Origin: Clostridia bacterium
GTDB lineage: Bacteria > Bacillota > Clostridia > Oscillospirales > Acutalibacteraceae
Assembly (NCBI GenBank): GCA_900754145.1
Contig: CAAEBW010000352.1
Location: 1-7,159, forward strand
Length of the DNA stretch: 7,159 bases
Direction: 5' to 3'
The translations under genes and the position numbers were made by a program. Below, piece by piece: positions 1-5,346 of this stretch. The notes under the pieces are model-generated. The model was given only the letters and a program-made list of their open reading frames with translations. It was not told where the DNA came from and made no database searches. The first letter of the stretch is position 1. Each line of letters opens with the position of its first letter.

Positions 1-464
1 CAATTTCGGGAATGGAGAGCGGAAGATTTTGCTTTGAGGGCTTTTTGTCGGTCAATAAAATAAGCCGCAAAAAGCATTTAGACGAGCTGAAAAACGAAAA
101 GCGCACAATGATTTTTTACGAGGCGCCGCACAAGCTTAACGCGACCCTTAAGGATATGCTAAAGGCTTTCGGAAACCGCAAAATTGCCCTTGTAAGGGAG
201 CTTACAAAAATTCACGAAACGGTTTTTAATACCACCCTTGCGGGCGCGGCGGAGTATTACGCCGACAACCCGCCCAAGGGCGAGTTTGTTTTAATAATTG
301 AGGGGAAAAAAGAGGAAGAGGGCGAGCAATACACCCTTGAAGATGCAGTCAGGCTTGCAAAAAGGCTTACGGACGAGGGGAAATCGACATCGTCTGCCGC
401 AAAGGAAGCGGCGGAGGCTACGGGAATCAAAAAGGGCGATATATATAAGGCACTTGTAGAATAA
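1..464 (+). CDS. rsmI: 16S rRNA (cytidine(1402)-2'-O)-methyltransferase RsmI, C-terminal part (5' truncated by window)
   Basis: RsmI uses S-adenosylmethionine to methylate the ribose 2'-OH of C1402 in the decoding centre of 16S rRNA; it is a cytoplasmic tetrapyrrole-methylase-fold enzyme. The frame is open from the window edge (first whole codon at base 3), so about 154 residues are seen and roughly the first half of the usual 270-290 is missing, including the N-terminal part of the SAM fold. Family landmarks seen in order are SGMESGRFCFEGFL, the block RTMIFYEAPHKL, ALVRELTKIHET, and KGEFVLIIEG. A C-terminal helical domain follows (TLEDAVRLAKRL...GIKKGDIYKALVE) that matches the small helix-turn-helix-like tail of RsmI. 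The internal ATG at base 12 lies inside the conserved domain and is not a start. The next gene begins 30 bases downstream with no terminator between them. Identification is confident; only the 5' end is unknown. Confidence 0.93.
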   Translation, partial: ISGMESGRFCFEGFLSVNKISRKKHLDELKNEKRTMIFYEAPHKLNATLKDMLKAFGNRKIALVRELTKIHETVFNTTLAGAAEYYADNPPKGEFVLIIEGKKEEEGEQYTLEDAVRLAKRLTDEGKSTSSAAKEAAEATGIKKGDIYKALVE

Positions 465-484
465 TGCGGAGAATTTTAAAACAT

Positions 485-489
485 AGGTG
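485..489 (+). promoter_or_regulatory. Shine-Dalgarno deciding the LCP gene start
   Basis: AGGTG lies five bases before the ATG at 495. An in-frame GTG at 489 overlaps this site and has only a distant CGGAG (467-471, 17 bases away), so ATG 495 is the better start. The two choices differ by two residues. Confidence 0.55.
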
Positions 490-494
490 TGGGT

Positions 495-2030
495 ATGGAA
501 AATAATAACGATTTATTTGAGTTTTTAGGTGACGACATTTATTCTTCTTCCGAAGCGGCGGAAAACAAATACGAGGATATTGTAAGCGATTCAAGACTTA
601 AGGGAAAGCACTTTGCTAAAAAGAAAAGGGGAAACTTTTTTACAAAATGGTGGGGACGGCGCAGAAAATGGCAGAAAGCCGTTATGATAAGCTCTGTAGC
701 CCTTGTTACCGCGCTGGCGGTGACTGTCGGAGTGCTTTTAAAGATATTCGACTACAATTATAATAATATCACGGGAAAGCCTGAGGAATTGGGCTTTGAA
801 AGCGTTATAGACAAAAAGGTGACAAACGTCGCCCTGTTCGGAATTGACTCGCGTAAGGTGGATTCATTTAAGGGACTTTCGGACAGTATAATGATACTGA
901 GTCTTAACAACGAGACTAAAAAGGTAAAGGTTATATCGGTAATGCGTGACAGCTTAGTACCCATAACCTATAACGGCAAAACCACCTATGCAAAGATTAA
1001 CAGCGCCTATAATAAAGGCGGTCCGGAGCTTGCGATTAAAACCCTTAATACAATATTCGGACTTGATATTTCGGAATATGCAACCGTAAACTTCTACGGA
1101 ATGTCGGATATTATAGACGCTGTGGGAGGAATTGACGTTGAGCTTGCACAGGGCGAGCTTAACGCTTATGGCTATGAGAACGGCAAAAAAATGAACTGGG
1201 GCATAAACGGTATGATTACCGAGCAGTGCGGATATATGGGGCTTGACCCTGCCGACTACTATGTTAATGAGGCGGGATTACAGCACCTTAACGGCGTTCA
1301 GGCGGTGGCGTATGCGAGAATAAGGCACGCCGCGAATATTGAGGGAACGAATGATGACTTTGGCAGAACCGACCGCCAGCGCTATGTTATGGAACAGCTT
1401 TTCAACAAGGCGGTCACCCTGAATAAATCACAGTATGTAAGTCTTGCAAAGGCGCTTATACCCTGTAGTGAAACCTCTTTGTCTTATTCGCAGATAATGA
1501 GTCTTGCGGTTAATATATTACTTGCTTCGCCGACATTTGAGCAAAGCCGTGTTCCGCTCGACGAGTATCGGATGAGCTCAAAGAGTATCAGCGGCGTCGG
1601 CTCCTGCATTTATTACGACCTGGATTATGCGGGCAAAATAATAAAAGCCTTTATTTATGACGATATAACCCCCGAGGAATATATGGAGACAAACGGTATA
1701 GAGAAAAATGACTGGTATGCGAACAGGTATTCCTCGTCAAGTAAGACCTCCTCGGGCAGCTCGTCTTCGGAAAAGACCTCAAGCGCGTCTTCCTCGAGCA
1801 AATCCTCTTCCTCTTCCGATACAAGCTCATCGGGAGGCGGTTCGGAGCCGACGTCAAGCGGCGGCACGGCATCGGAAAACGAAAGCTCGGACAATACAAG
1901 CACCTCAGAACCGACAGAATCCTCGGAGTCCTCGTCTTCAAAGCCCTCGGGAAGCTCGGAGGCTTCATCGGGTTCCGAGCCGTCCGAAAGCTCTTCGGAG
2001 TCAGATGATTCTTCTAAAGAAACGGAATAA
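495..2030 (+). CDS. LCP (LytR-CpsA-Psr) family cell-wall polymer ligase with Ser-rich tail
   Basis: LCP enzymes move undecaprenyl-phosphate-linked glycopolymers (teichoic acid, capsule or similar) onto peptidoglycan outside the membrane. The protein has 511 residues. It has a basic cytoplasmic N-terminus (KKKR, GRRRKWQK), one membrane segment at about 62-84, and the LCP domain at about 110-320. Conserved residues seen: Asp118 and Arg120 in FGIDSR, the SD pair at 129-130, Arg151-Asp152 in SVMRDS, YARIRH with Arg275 and Arg277, and DFGRTDRQR at 288-296. These match the acidic and arginine positions that bind Mg2+ and pyrophosphate-lipid in the family. Residues from about 413 to the end (99 residues) are nearly all Ser, Glu, Thr, Gly and Pro, and look disordered. 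The gene sits 30 bases after rsmI and 23 before a CmpB-type gene, so it probably shares their transcript. The particular polymer cannot be told from sequence. The GTG at 489 is an alternative start. Confidence 0.92.
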   Translation: MENNNDLFEFLGDDIYSSSEAAENKYEDIVSDSRLKGKHFAKKKRGNFFTKWWGRRRKWQKAVMISSVALVTALAVTVGVLLKIFDYNYNNITGKPEELGFESVIDKKVTNVALFGIDSRKVDSFKGLSDSIMILSLNNETKKVKVISVMRDSLVPITYNGKTTYAKINSAYNKGGPELAIKTLNTIFGLDISEYATVNFYGMSDIIDAVGGIDVELAQGELNAYGYENGKKMNWGINGMITEQCGYMGLDPADYYVNEAGLQHLNGVQAVAYARIRHAANIEGTNDDFGRTDRQRYVMEQLFNKAVTLNKSQYVSLAKALIPCSETSLSYSQIMSLAVNILLASPTFEQSRVPLDEYRMSSKSISGVGSCIYYDLDYAGKIIKAFIYDDITPEEYMETNGIEKNDWYANRYSSSSKTSSGSSSSEKTSSASSSSKSSSSSDTSSSGGGSEPTSSGGTASENESSDNTSTSEPTESSESSSSKPSGSSEASSGSEPSESSSESDDSSKETE

Positions 2031-2053
2031 CGGTTTAAAAGGAGCGGAAGTCT

Positions 2054-2902
2054 ATGCCCGAAAATATATATCAGGCGGTTTGGATATTTCTTATTTACGC
2101 TTTTTTAGGCTGGTGCGCCGAGGTCGCCTTTGCGGCGGTACATAAGGGAAAGTTCGTAAACCGCGGATTTTTAAACGGCCCTGTCTGTCCGATTTACGGG
2201 GTTGGTATGCTTATTATTGTAACTTTTTTGTGGGGGCTGAGATCTAATCTGATTTTGCTCTTTTTAGGCTCTGCGGGACTTACAACCACCCTTGAATTTG
2301 CCACAGGCTGGGTGCTTGAAAAATTCTTCCACGACAAATGGTGGGACTATTCCGACAAGCCCTTTAACGTAAAGGGCTACATATGTCTTGAATTTACAAT
2401 ACTTTGGGGGCTGGCGGCGGCGTTTGTCGTAGGCGCCGTACACCCGTTTGTATTTATGCTTATTAAAAAAACTCCCTTTGTATTTGGAATTATACTTATG
2501 GCGGTCTTCCTTGCGGCTTTTGTCACCGACCTTGTTATAACCGTGGTTGAGCTTGCAAGGCTGCCTAAAAAGATGAGTGCAATGCTCGAAGCCGAAAGGG
2601 CGCTTAAAGCTATTTCGGATAAAATCGGGGAGAACATAAGCGAAACCGCGATAAACGCCAAGGCAAAGGGCGACGAGCTTGTAGAGGAAAGCAAGCCGCG
2701 TATTGAGGAGCTAAAGGCGGAGTATGATAAAAGGGCGGCGGAATATAAGCGCCAGTTTGAAGACCGCGGCTTTGTTCACAAGCGTATTACAGAAGCCTTC
2801 CCCAATCTTAAGAGCGGACGCTACAGGGAAATTTTTGAACGCTTTGCCGAGAAAAAGGCTGATTTTAAGGAGAAACTGAAAAATGAAAAAGACGGCGTGT
2901 GA
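2054..2902 (+). CDS. CmpB-type putative ABC transporter permease (PF06541-like), polytopic membrane protein
   Basis: This 282-residue protein resembles the family named 'putative ABC-transporter type IV' (ABC_trans_CmpB), whose true function is not established. Family signatures seen are FLGWCAEV (17-24), NRGFLNGPVCPIYGVG (36-51), EFATGWVLEKFF (81-92) and KWWDYSDKPFNVKGYICLEF (95-114). About five membrane segments are visible, near 6-28, 47-62, 65-85, 110-137 and 142-167. Residues from about 170 to the end form a long charged stretch (Lys/Glu/Arg/Ala rich) that should be helical, partly coiled-coil, and probably cytoplasmic. GGAG at 2041-2044 lies nine bases before the ATG. The stop overlaps the next gene by 20 bases, which suggests translational coupling. 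No ABC ATPase is in the window, so the transporter label is only a family name. Confidence 0.85.
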   Translation: MPENIYQAVWIFLIYAFLGWCAEVAFAAVHKGKFVNRGFLNGPVCPIYGVGMLIIVTFLWGLRSNLILLFLGSAGLTTTLEFATGWVLEKFFHDKWWDYSDKPFNVKGYICLEFTILWGLAAAFVVGAVHPFVFMLIKKTPFVFGIILMAVFLAAFVTDLVITVVELARLPKKMSAMLEAERALKAISDKIGENISETAINAKAKGDELVEESKPRIEELKAEYDKRAAEYKRQFEDRGFVHKRITEAFPNLKSGRYREIFERFAEKKADFKEKLKNEKDGV

Positions 2903-3062
2903 AAGCTGTGCCAACTATGTGTATGACGAGGAAAGCGACTGTATGTACTGCGAGGTAAGTTTAGACGAGGACGAAATGCAGAAATTTCTTTCGTCACAGA
3001 CCTATAACTGCCCGTACTTCGATTTGTACGATGAATACGGCATTGTAAGAAAACAGAATTAG
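2883..3062 (+). CDS. Small Cys-rich protein, DUF6472-like
   Basis: A 59-codon ORF starts inside the 3' end of the CmpB-type gene. AAGGAG at 2867-2872 is a good Shine-Dalgarno ten bases before the ATG. The product begins MKKTACESCANYVYDEE and carries Cys6-x2-Cys9 and Cys20-x2-Cys23, then a fifth Cys in NCPYF at position 43. The middle is very acidic (SLDEDEMQ), and the end is DEYGIVRKQ. The pattern matches, from memory, the small clostridial family DUF6472. The paired CxxC motifs suggest a zinc knuckle, though metal binding is not shown. It has no signal peptide or membrane segment, so it should be cytoplasmic. The 20-base overlap upstream and 11-base gap to the acyltransferase gene place it inside the operon. 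Its function is unknown; that it is a real gene is well supported by the start site, tight packing and cysteine pattern. Confidence 0.85.
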   Translation: MKKTACESCANYVYDEESDCMYCEVSLDEDEMQKFLSSQTYNCPYFDLYDEYGIVRKQN

Positions 3063-3073
3063 GGGTAAATACT

Positions 3074-3898
3074 ATGTTTTATGTATATCTTGTGGCAAGT
3101 GCGGCTTTGATACCTATTCTTGACAATTTTTTTGAAATTTTAAGGCACTCTTATTCGTGGTGGCTGGTGCCCTTGCTTTTCGTTGCCTTTTTTCTCGGCT
3201 TTGTAATTCTTCATATACTTATCACCGTTTTGTGGATTCTTACCATCAGAACCGACCGTCCCGTAAAGCAGAGACCTGCTTTCAGGCGGTGGATCAACCT
3301 TACCGTTCCGCTTTTAATGAAGCTTGTTCGGGTTAAGGTAAACGCAAAGGGGGTTGATAAAGTTCCCCAAAACGGCAGAATGTTATTTGTCTGTAACCAC
3401 CAGCACGATTTTGACCCCGTGATGATGCTGTCTGTTTTCCCCGATTATGATATAGGCTTTATCGGGAAAAAGGAAATTTATAAAACAATGCCGCTTATCG
3501 GCAAGGCGATGCACGGGCTTTGCAGTTTACCTATCGACCGCGAAAACAACCGCGAGGCGGCTAAGACGGTTATAGAGGCGGTACATATCCTAAAGGAGGA
3601 CAAGGCTTCTATCGGTCTTTTCCCCGAGGGGTATGTCAGCAAATCCTGCGAGCTTTTGCCCTTTAGAAACGGCTCCCTTAAGATTGCCTGTAAGGCTAAG
3701 GCGCCTATTGTTGTCTGCGTTTTAAACAACACCCGCGCTATCCCTAAGCGTATGTTTTTACGCCATACCGATATAGAATTCAGGGTATTAAGCGTGATTA
3801 CTCCCGAAGAGTATGAGGGTATGAATACCAACGAGCTCGGCGATATTATCCATTCTCAAATGAAGACGGCGCTTGATGAGATAAGAACCTACCACTGA
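3074..3898 (+). CDS. PlsC-type lysophospholipid acyltransferase (1-acyl-glycerol-3-phosphate acyltransferase family)
   Basis: The family moves an acyl chain onto 1-acyl-glycerol-3-phosphate to make phosphatidic acid at the inner face of the membrane. The 274-residue protein has two hydrophobic N-terminal stretches (about 1-20 and 30-58) as anchor. The acyltransferase domain covers about 85-225. The catalytic NHxxxxD motif is present as NHQHDFD (His109, Asp114). Further blocks are GFIGKKE (128-134), SLPIDRENNR (151-160), LFPEG (182-186, glycerophosphate-binding motif) and KAPIVVCVLNN (209-219). All key residues are intact, so the enzyme should be active. The Shine-Dalgarno is weak (AGGGG at 3061-3065, overlapping the stop of the small gene), which fits coupled translation. 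Exact acceptor specificity is not certain: it may be the main PlsC or a paralogue, so I give no symbol. No classical terminator follows; a repeat cluster begins 10 bases after the stop. Confidence 0.9.
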   Translation: MFYVYLVASAALIPILDNFFEILRHSYSWWLVPLLFVAFFLGFVILHILITVLWILTIRTDRPVKQRPAFRRWINLTVPLLMKLVRVKVNAKGVDKVPQNGRMLFVCNHQHDFDPVMMLSVFPDYDIGFIGKKEIYKTMPLIGKAMHGLCSLPIDRENNREAAKTVIEAVHILKEDKASIGLFPEGYVSKSCELLPFRNGSLKIACKAKAPIVVCVLNNTRAIPKRMFLRHTDIEFRVLSVITPEEYEGMNTNELGDIIHSQMKTALDEIRTYH

Positions 3899-3908
3899 TT
3901 TACTAAAA

Positions 3909-3939
3909 GGAGCCAAAAGAACCGTCCCATTGGCTCACC
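3909..3939 (+). repeat. Palindromic repeat unit A1 (REP-like)
   Basis: This 31-base unit has arms GAGCCAA (3910-3916) and TTGGCTC (3930-3936) around the core AAGAACCGTCCCA. It is identical to unit A2 at 29 of 31 positions, at a 45-base period. It begins 10 bases after the acyltransferase stop codon. No T-run follows, so a classical terminator is unlikely. Confidence 0.8.
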
Positions 3940-3940
3940 C

Positions 3941-3951
3941 CCTTGGCTCAC
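3941..3951 (+). repeat. Extra half-arm CCTTGGCTCAC between units A1 and A2
   Basis: This is a free copy of the right arm (TTGGCTC at 3943-3949). With the left arm of unit A2 it forms a perfect 8-bp hairpin: CTTGGCTC (3942-3949), a five-base loop, and GAGCCAAG (3955-3962). Confidence 0.65.
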
Positions 3952-3953
3952 CT

Positions 3954-3984
3954 GGAGCCAAGAGAACCGTCCCCTTGGCTCACC
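3954..3984 (+). repeat. Palindromic repeat unit A2 (REP-like)
   Basis: The second direct copy has arms GAGCCAA (3955-3961) and TTGGCTC (3975-3981) around the core GAGAACCGTCCCC. The GGAG at its left end is like the tetranucleotide that precedes many REP palindromes mobilised by RAYT transposases. That comparison comes from general knowledge and has not been tested here. Confidence 0.8.
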
Positions 3985-4005
3985 CCTTGGCTCACTTGGC
4001 TCACC
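3985..4005 (+). repeat. Two tandem half-arms (TTGGCTCAC) after unit A2
   Basis: CCTTGGCTCAC (3985-3995) is followed directly by TTGGCTCACC (3996-4005). With the other copies there are five TTGGCTC and two GAGCCAA 7-mers in 93 bases. Confidence 0.7.
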
Positions 4006-4080
4006 TAATAATTTTGCAAGGAAGAAAAATAACCTCTTTCTAACGAAATTCAAAAGGAAATTATACTTTATTTCATTTGA

Positions 4081-4108
4081 GAGACGAGGGGACGGTTCTC
4101 TTGTCTCC
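4081..4108 (-). repeat. Palindromic repeat unit B, inverted copy
   Basis: On the minus strand this unit matches unit A2 at 25 of 28 positions, with the same GAGAACCGTCCCC core. Its arms are GAGACGA (4081-4087) and TTGTCTC (4100-4106), which pair with one G-T wobble. It lies about 75 bases from the direct copies, giving an inverted-pair layout like a BIME or a small non-autonomous element. Confidence 0.8.
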
Positions 4109-4146
4109 TTTCATCTTGTCTTTTCAGGAAAAGCGTTATCTATCAT

Positions 4147-4164
4147 TGATTTATCTGCAAATCA
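4147..4164. repeat. Inverted repeat TGATTT-N6-AAATCA upstream of the str promoter
   Basis: Six-base arms (4147-4152 and 4159-4164) are separated by six bases, and the site ends 24 bases before the -35 box. It could be a regulator site, but in AT-rich sequence a match of this size can be chance. Confidence 0.3.
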
Positions 4165-4170
4165 GGGGAT

Positions 4171-4217
4171 AAAAACAAAAAATAATAATTGACATTTCAC
4201 TTCCCGCATGCTATAAT
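4171..4217 (+). promoter_or_regulatory. Sigma-A-type promoter of the str operon (rpsL-rpsG-fusA)
   Basis: The -35 box TTGACA (4189-4194) and -10 box TATAAT (4212-4217) both match consensus and are separated by exactly 17 bases. TG at 4209-4210 gives an extended -10. The A-rich tract at 4171-4188, directly upstream of the -35, resembles an UP element that contacts the RNA polymerase alpha subunits. Transcription should start near 4223-4225, about 50 bases before the rpsL start codon. Such a strong promoter suits a highly expressed ribosomal operon. Confidence 0.93.
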
Positions 4218-4232
4218 CTTTTAGTATGCGGG
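4203..4232. promoter_or_regulatory. Inverted repeat spanning the -10 box and start site (possible operator)
   Basis: Arms CCCGCATGCTA (4203-4213) and TAGTATGCGGG (4222-4232) pair at 10 of 11 positions around an eight-base centre. They overlap the -10 box and the predicted start. Because the RNA starts inside the right arm, no hairpin can form in the transcript from this promoter; if the repeat acts, it acts as DNA. A repressor-type operator is an inference only. Confidence 0.5.
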
Positions 4233-4275
4233 ATTATGCTTTTCCGCAACAAGAAATTTTAAGGGAGGTGTAACA

Positions 4276-4698
4276 GTGCCTACGTTTAACCAGTTGGTTC
4301 GCAACGGCCGCGAAACCGTTGAGAAGAAGGCTAAGGCTCCGGCTCTTTTGAAGGGTTATAACTCTATGAAGCGCCGCCAGACCGATAACGATTCTCCTCA
4401 GAAGCGCGGTGTTTGCACAGCCGTAAAGACTTCCACGCCTAAGAAGCCGAACTCAGCGCTCCGTAAAATTGCGAGAGTACGTCTTTCTAACGGAATCGAG
4501 GTTTCAGCCTACATTCCGGGAATCGGACACAATCTTCAGGAGCACAGCGTTGTTCTTATCCGCGGAGGACGTGTTAAGGACCTGCCCGGTGTACGTTACC
4601 ATATCGTACGCGGAACTCTTGACACACAGGGCGTTGCCAAAAGAATGCAGAGCCGTTCAAAGTACGGCGCAAAGCGTCCTAAAGCAGGTGCGAAGTAA
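4276..4698 (+). CDS. rpsL: 30S ribosomal protein S12
   Basis: S12 sits at the decoding centre of the 30S subunit and takes part in tRNA selection. The product has 140 residues, normal for Firmicutes. It carries the extra block [14 protein letters not shown] (about 27-40) absent from Escherichia coli S12. Hallmarks are PQKRGVCT (41-48), [11 protein letters not shown] (54-64), GHNLQEHSV (84-91) and [13 protein letters not shown] (97-109). Lys56 and Lys101 correspond to E. coli Lys43 and Lys88 (Met counted), the usual streptomycin-resistance positions. Both are wild type here, so no such resistance is indicated. Asp102 is the residue that RimO methylthiolates in some bacteria. The start is GTG at 4276, five bases after the strong Shine-Dalgarno AGGGAGGTG (4262-4270). 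It is the first gene of the str operon, directly behind the promoter at 4189-4217. Confidence 0.99.
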   Translation: MPTFNQLVRNGRETVEKKAKAPALLKGYNSMKRRQTDNDSPQKRGVCTAVKTSTPKKPNSALRKIARVRLSNGIEVSAYIPGIGHNLQEHSVVLIRGGRVKDLPGVRYHIVRGTLDTQGVAKRMQSRSKYGAKRPKAGAK

Positions 4699-4735
4699 TT
4701 TTAAAGAATTTATCTCTGCTGCATAAACAGGCAGC

Positions 4736-4757
4736 GGCGTTTATATAATATAACGCC
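4736..4757 (+). other. Hairpin in the rpsL-rpsG spacer
   Basis: GGCGTT (4736-4741) pairs with AACGCC (4752-4757). The inner ATA/TATA bases can extend the stem with one bulged T. Only TTT follows, so it is at best a weak terminator or attenuator, and may instead be an mRNA-processing or protein-binding structure. In E. coli the rpsL-rpsG spacer is the S7 autoregulation site; whether this applies here is unknown. Confidence 0.4.
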
Positions 4758-4792
4758 TTTGCTTGGTGACACGGGGAAAAGCTTCGAGTACC

Positions 4793-4804
4793 AATGATAT
4801 CATT
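4793..4804. repeat. Perfect 12-bp palindrome just before the rpsG ribosome binding site
   Basis: AATGATATCATT is fully self-complementary and ends six bases before the rpsG Shine-Dalgarno. As RNA it could form only a four-bp stem, so its significance is doubtful. Confidence 0.3.
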
Positions 4805-4810
4805 ACTATG

Positions 4811-4818
4811 AAGGAGGG
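4811..4818 (+). promoter_or_regulatory. Shine-Dalgarno deciding the rpsG start
   Basis: AAGGAGGG lies seven bases before GTG 4826. It rules out the in-frame upstream starts near 4763 and 4808, which would add residues not found in S7. Confidence 0.9.
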
Positions 4819-4825
4819 AAGTAAA

Positions 4826-5296
4826 GTGCCAAGAAGAGGTTTTGTCGCAAAACGCGACGTACTGCCGGATCCGGTTTACAATTCAAAGAAGGTTACCCGA
4901 CTTATCAACAACATTATGCTTGACGGTAAGAAGGGCGTTGCTCAGCGAATTGTATATGGTGCTTTCGACATTATAAGTGAAAAGACGGGCAAGGACCCGC
5001 TTGAGGTATTTGACCAGGCTATGGAAAATGTTATGCCGCAGCTTGAGGTTAAGGCTGTCCGCAAGGGCGGCGCGACCTACCAGGTACCCTTTGAGGTTCG
5101 TCCCGAAAGAAAACAGACCTTGGGTCTTCGTTGGCTGACAACCTACAGCCGCGCACGTTCCGAAAGAACAATGAAGGAGCGTCTCGCGGGCGAGATTATG
5201 GATGCCGTCAACGGAATGGGCGGCGCCGCCAAGAAGCGTGAGGATACTCACAAGATGGCGGAGGCCAACAGAGCGTTTGCTCACTACAGATGGTAG
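4826..5296 (+). CDS. rpsG: 30S ribosomal protein S7
   Basis: S7 binds the 3' major domain of 16S rRNA, starts assembly of the 30S head, and lies near the E-site tRNA. From GTG 4826 the product has 156 residues, the canonical S7 length, and begins with the typical (M)[19 protein letters not shown]. Further hallmarks are [15 protein letters not shown] (26-40), [19 protein letters not shown] (78-96), [11 protein letters not shown] (101-111) and [15 protein letters not shown] (142-156). The frame stays open upstream to about 4763, but that extension is not S7-like and comes before the strong Shine-Dalgarno at 4811-4818. The spacer from rpsL is 127 bases, long for this operon, and holds a hairpin and a small palindrome. 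No promoter is evident there, so the gene should be read from the rpsL promoter. Confidence 0.99.
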   Translation: MPRRGFVAKRDVLPDPVYNSKKVTRLINNIMLDGKKGVAQRIVYGAFDIISEKTGKDPLEVFDQAMENVMPQLEVKAVRKGGATYQVPFEVRPERKQTLGLRWLTTYSRARSERTMKERLAGEIMDAVNGMGGAAKKREDTHKMAEANRAFAHYRW

Positions 5297-5320
5297 TTTG
5301 ATTACTGATTTTATTTTTTC

Positions 5321-5332
5321 CGCTTGAAAGCG
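5321..5332 (+). other. Small hairpin before the fusA ribosome binding site
   Basis: CGCT (5321-5324) pairs with AGCG (5329-5332) around TGAA. It follows a T-rich stretch and lies four bases before the fusA Shine-Dalgarno GGAGGT (5337-5342). It is weak and may be chance. Confidence 0.2.
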
Positions 5333-5346
5333 AATTGGAGGTTAAT

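Larger units (their letters stand above)
3899..4275. other. Gene-free interval between the acyltransferase gene and rpsL
   Basis: This 377-base interval has no ORF with a plausible start or recognisable product on either strand. From left to right it holds the palindromic repeat cluster (3909-4108, with unrelated AT-rich sequence at about 4006-4080), a short AT-rich stretch, the str operon promoter, and a leader of about 52 bases. I see no classical hairpin-plus-T-run terminator, so where transcription of the upstream operon ends is unclear. The repeat hairpins may do part of that job. Confidence 0.75.

Noticed and set aside
1651..1968. Two minus-strand frames over the Ser-rich tail
   Set aside because: These are low-complexity shadows of the serine codons, with no family resemblance.
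1708..2145. A 145-codon + strand frame over the LCP tail and the next gene
   Set aside because: It is an Arg/Pro/Ala-rich out-of-frame reading of the serine-rich region that runs across the boundary of two well-supported genes.
3909..3984. Classical rho-independent terminator after the acyltransferase gene
   Set aside because: Hairpins are present, but none is followed by a T-run on the + strand.
3909..4108. CRISPR array
   Set aside because: The repeats are palindromic, close-set, partly truncated and one is inverted. There are no uniform unique spacers and no cas genes.
4224..4275. Riboswitch or long leader in front of rpsL
   Set aside because: The predicted leader is only about 52 bases, with no evident structure except the Shine-Dalgarno region.
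4276..4698. Streptomycin-resistance substitutions in S12
   Set aside because: The two key lysines (56 and 101 here) and the surrounding motifs are wild type.
4763..4825. N-terminal extension of S7 from upstream in-frame starts
   Set aside because: It adds 21 residues unlike any S7 and lies before the strong Shine-Dalgarno at 4811-4818. GTG 4826 gives the canonical 156 residues.
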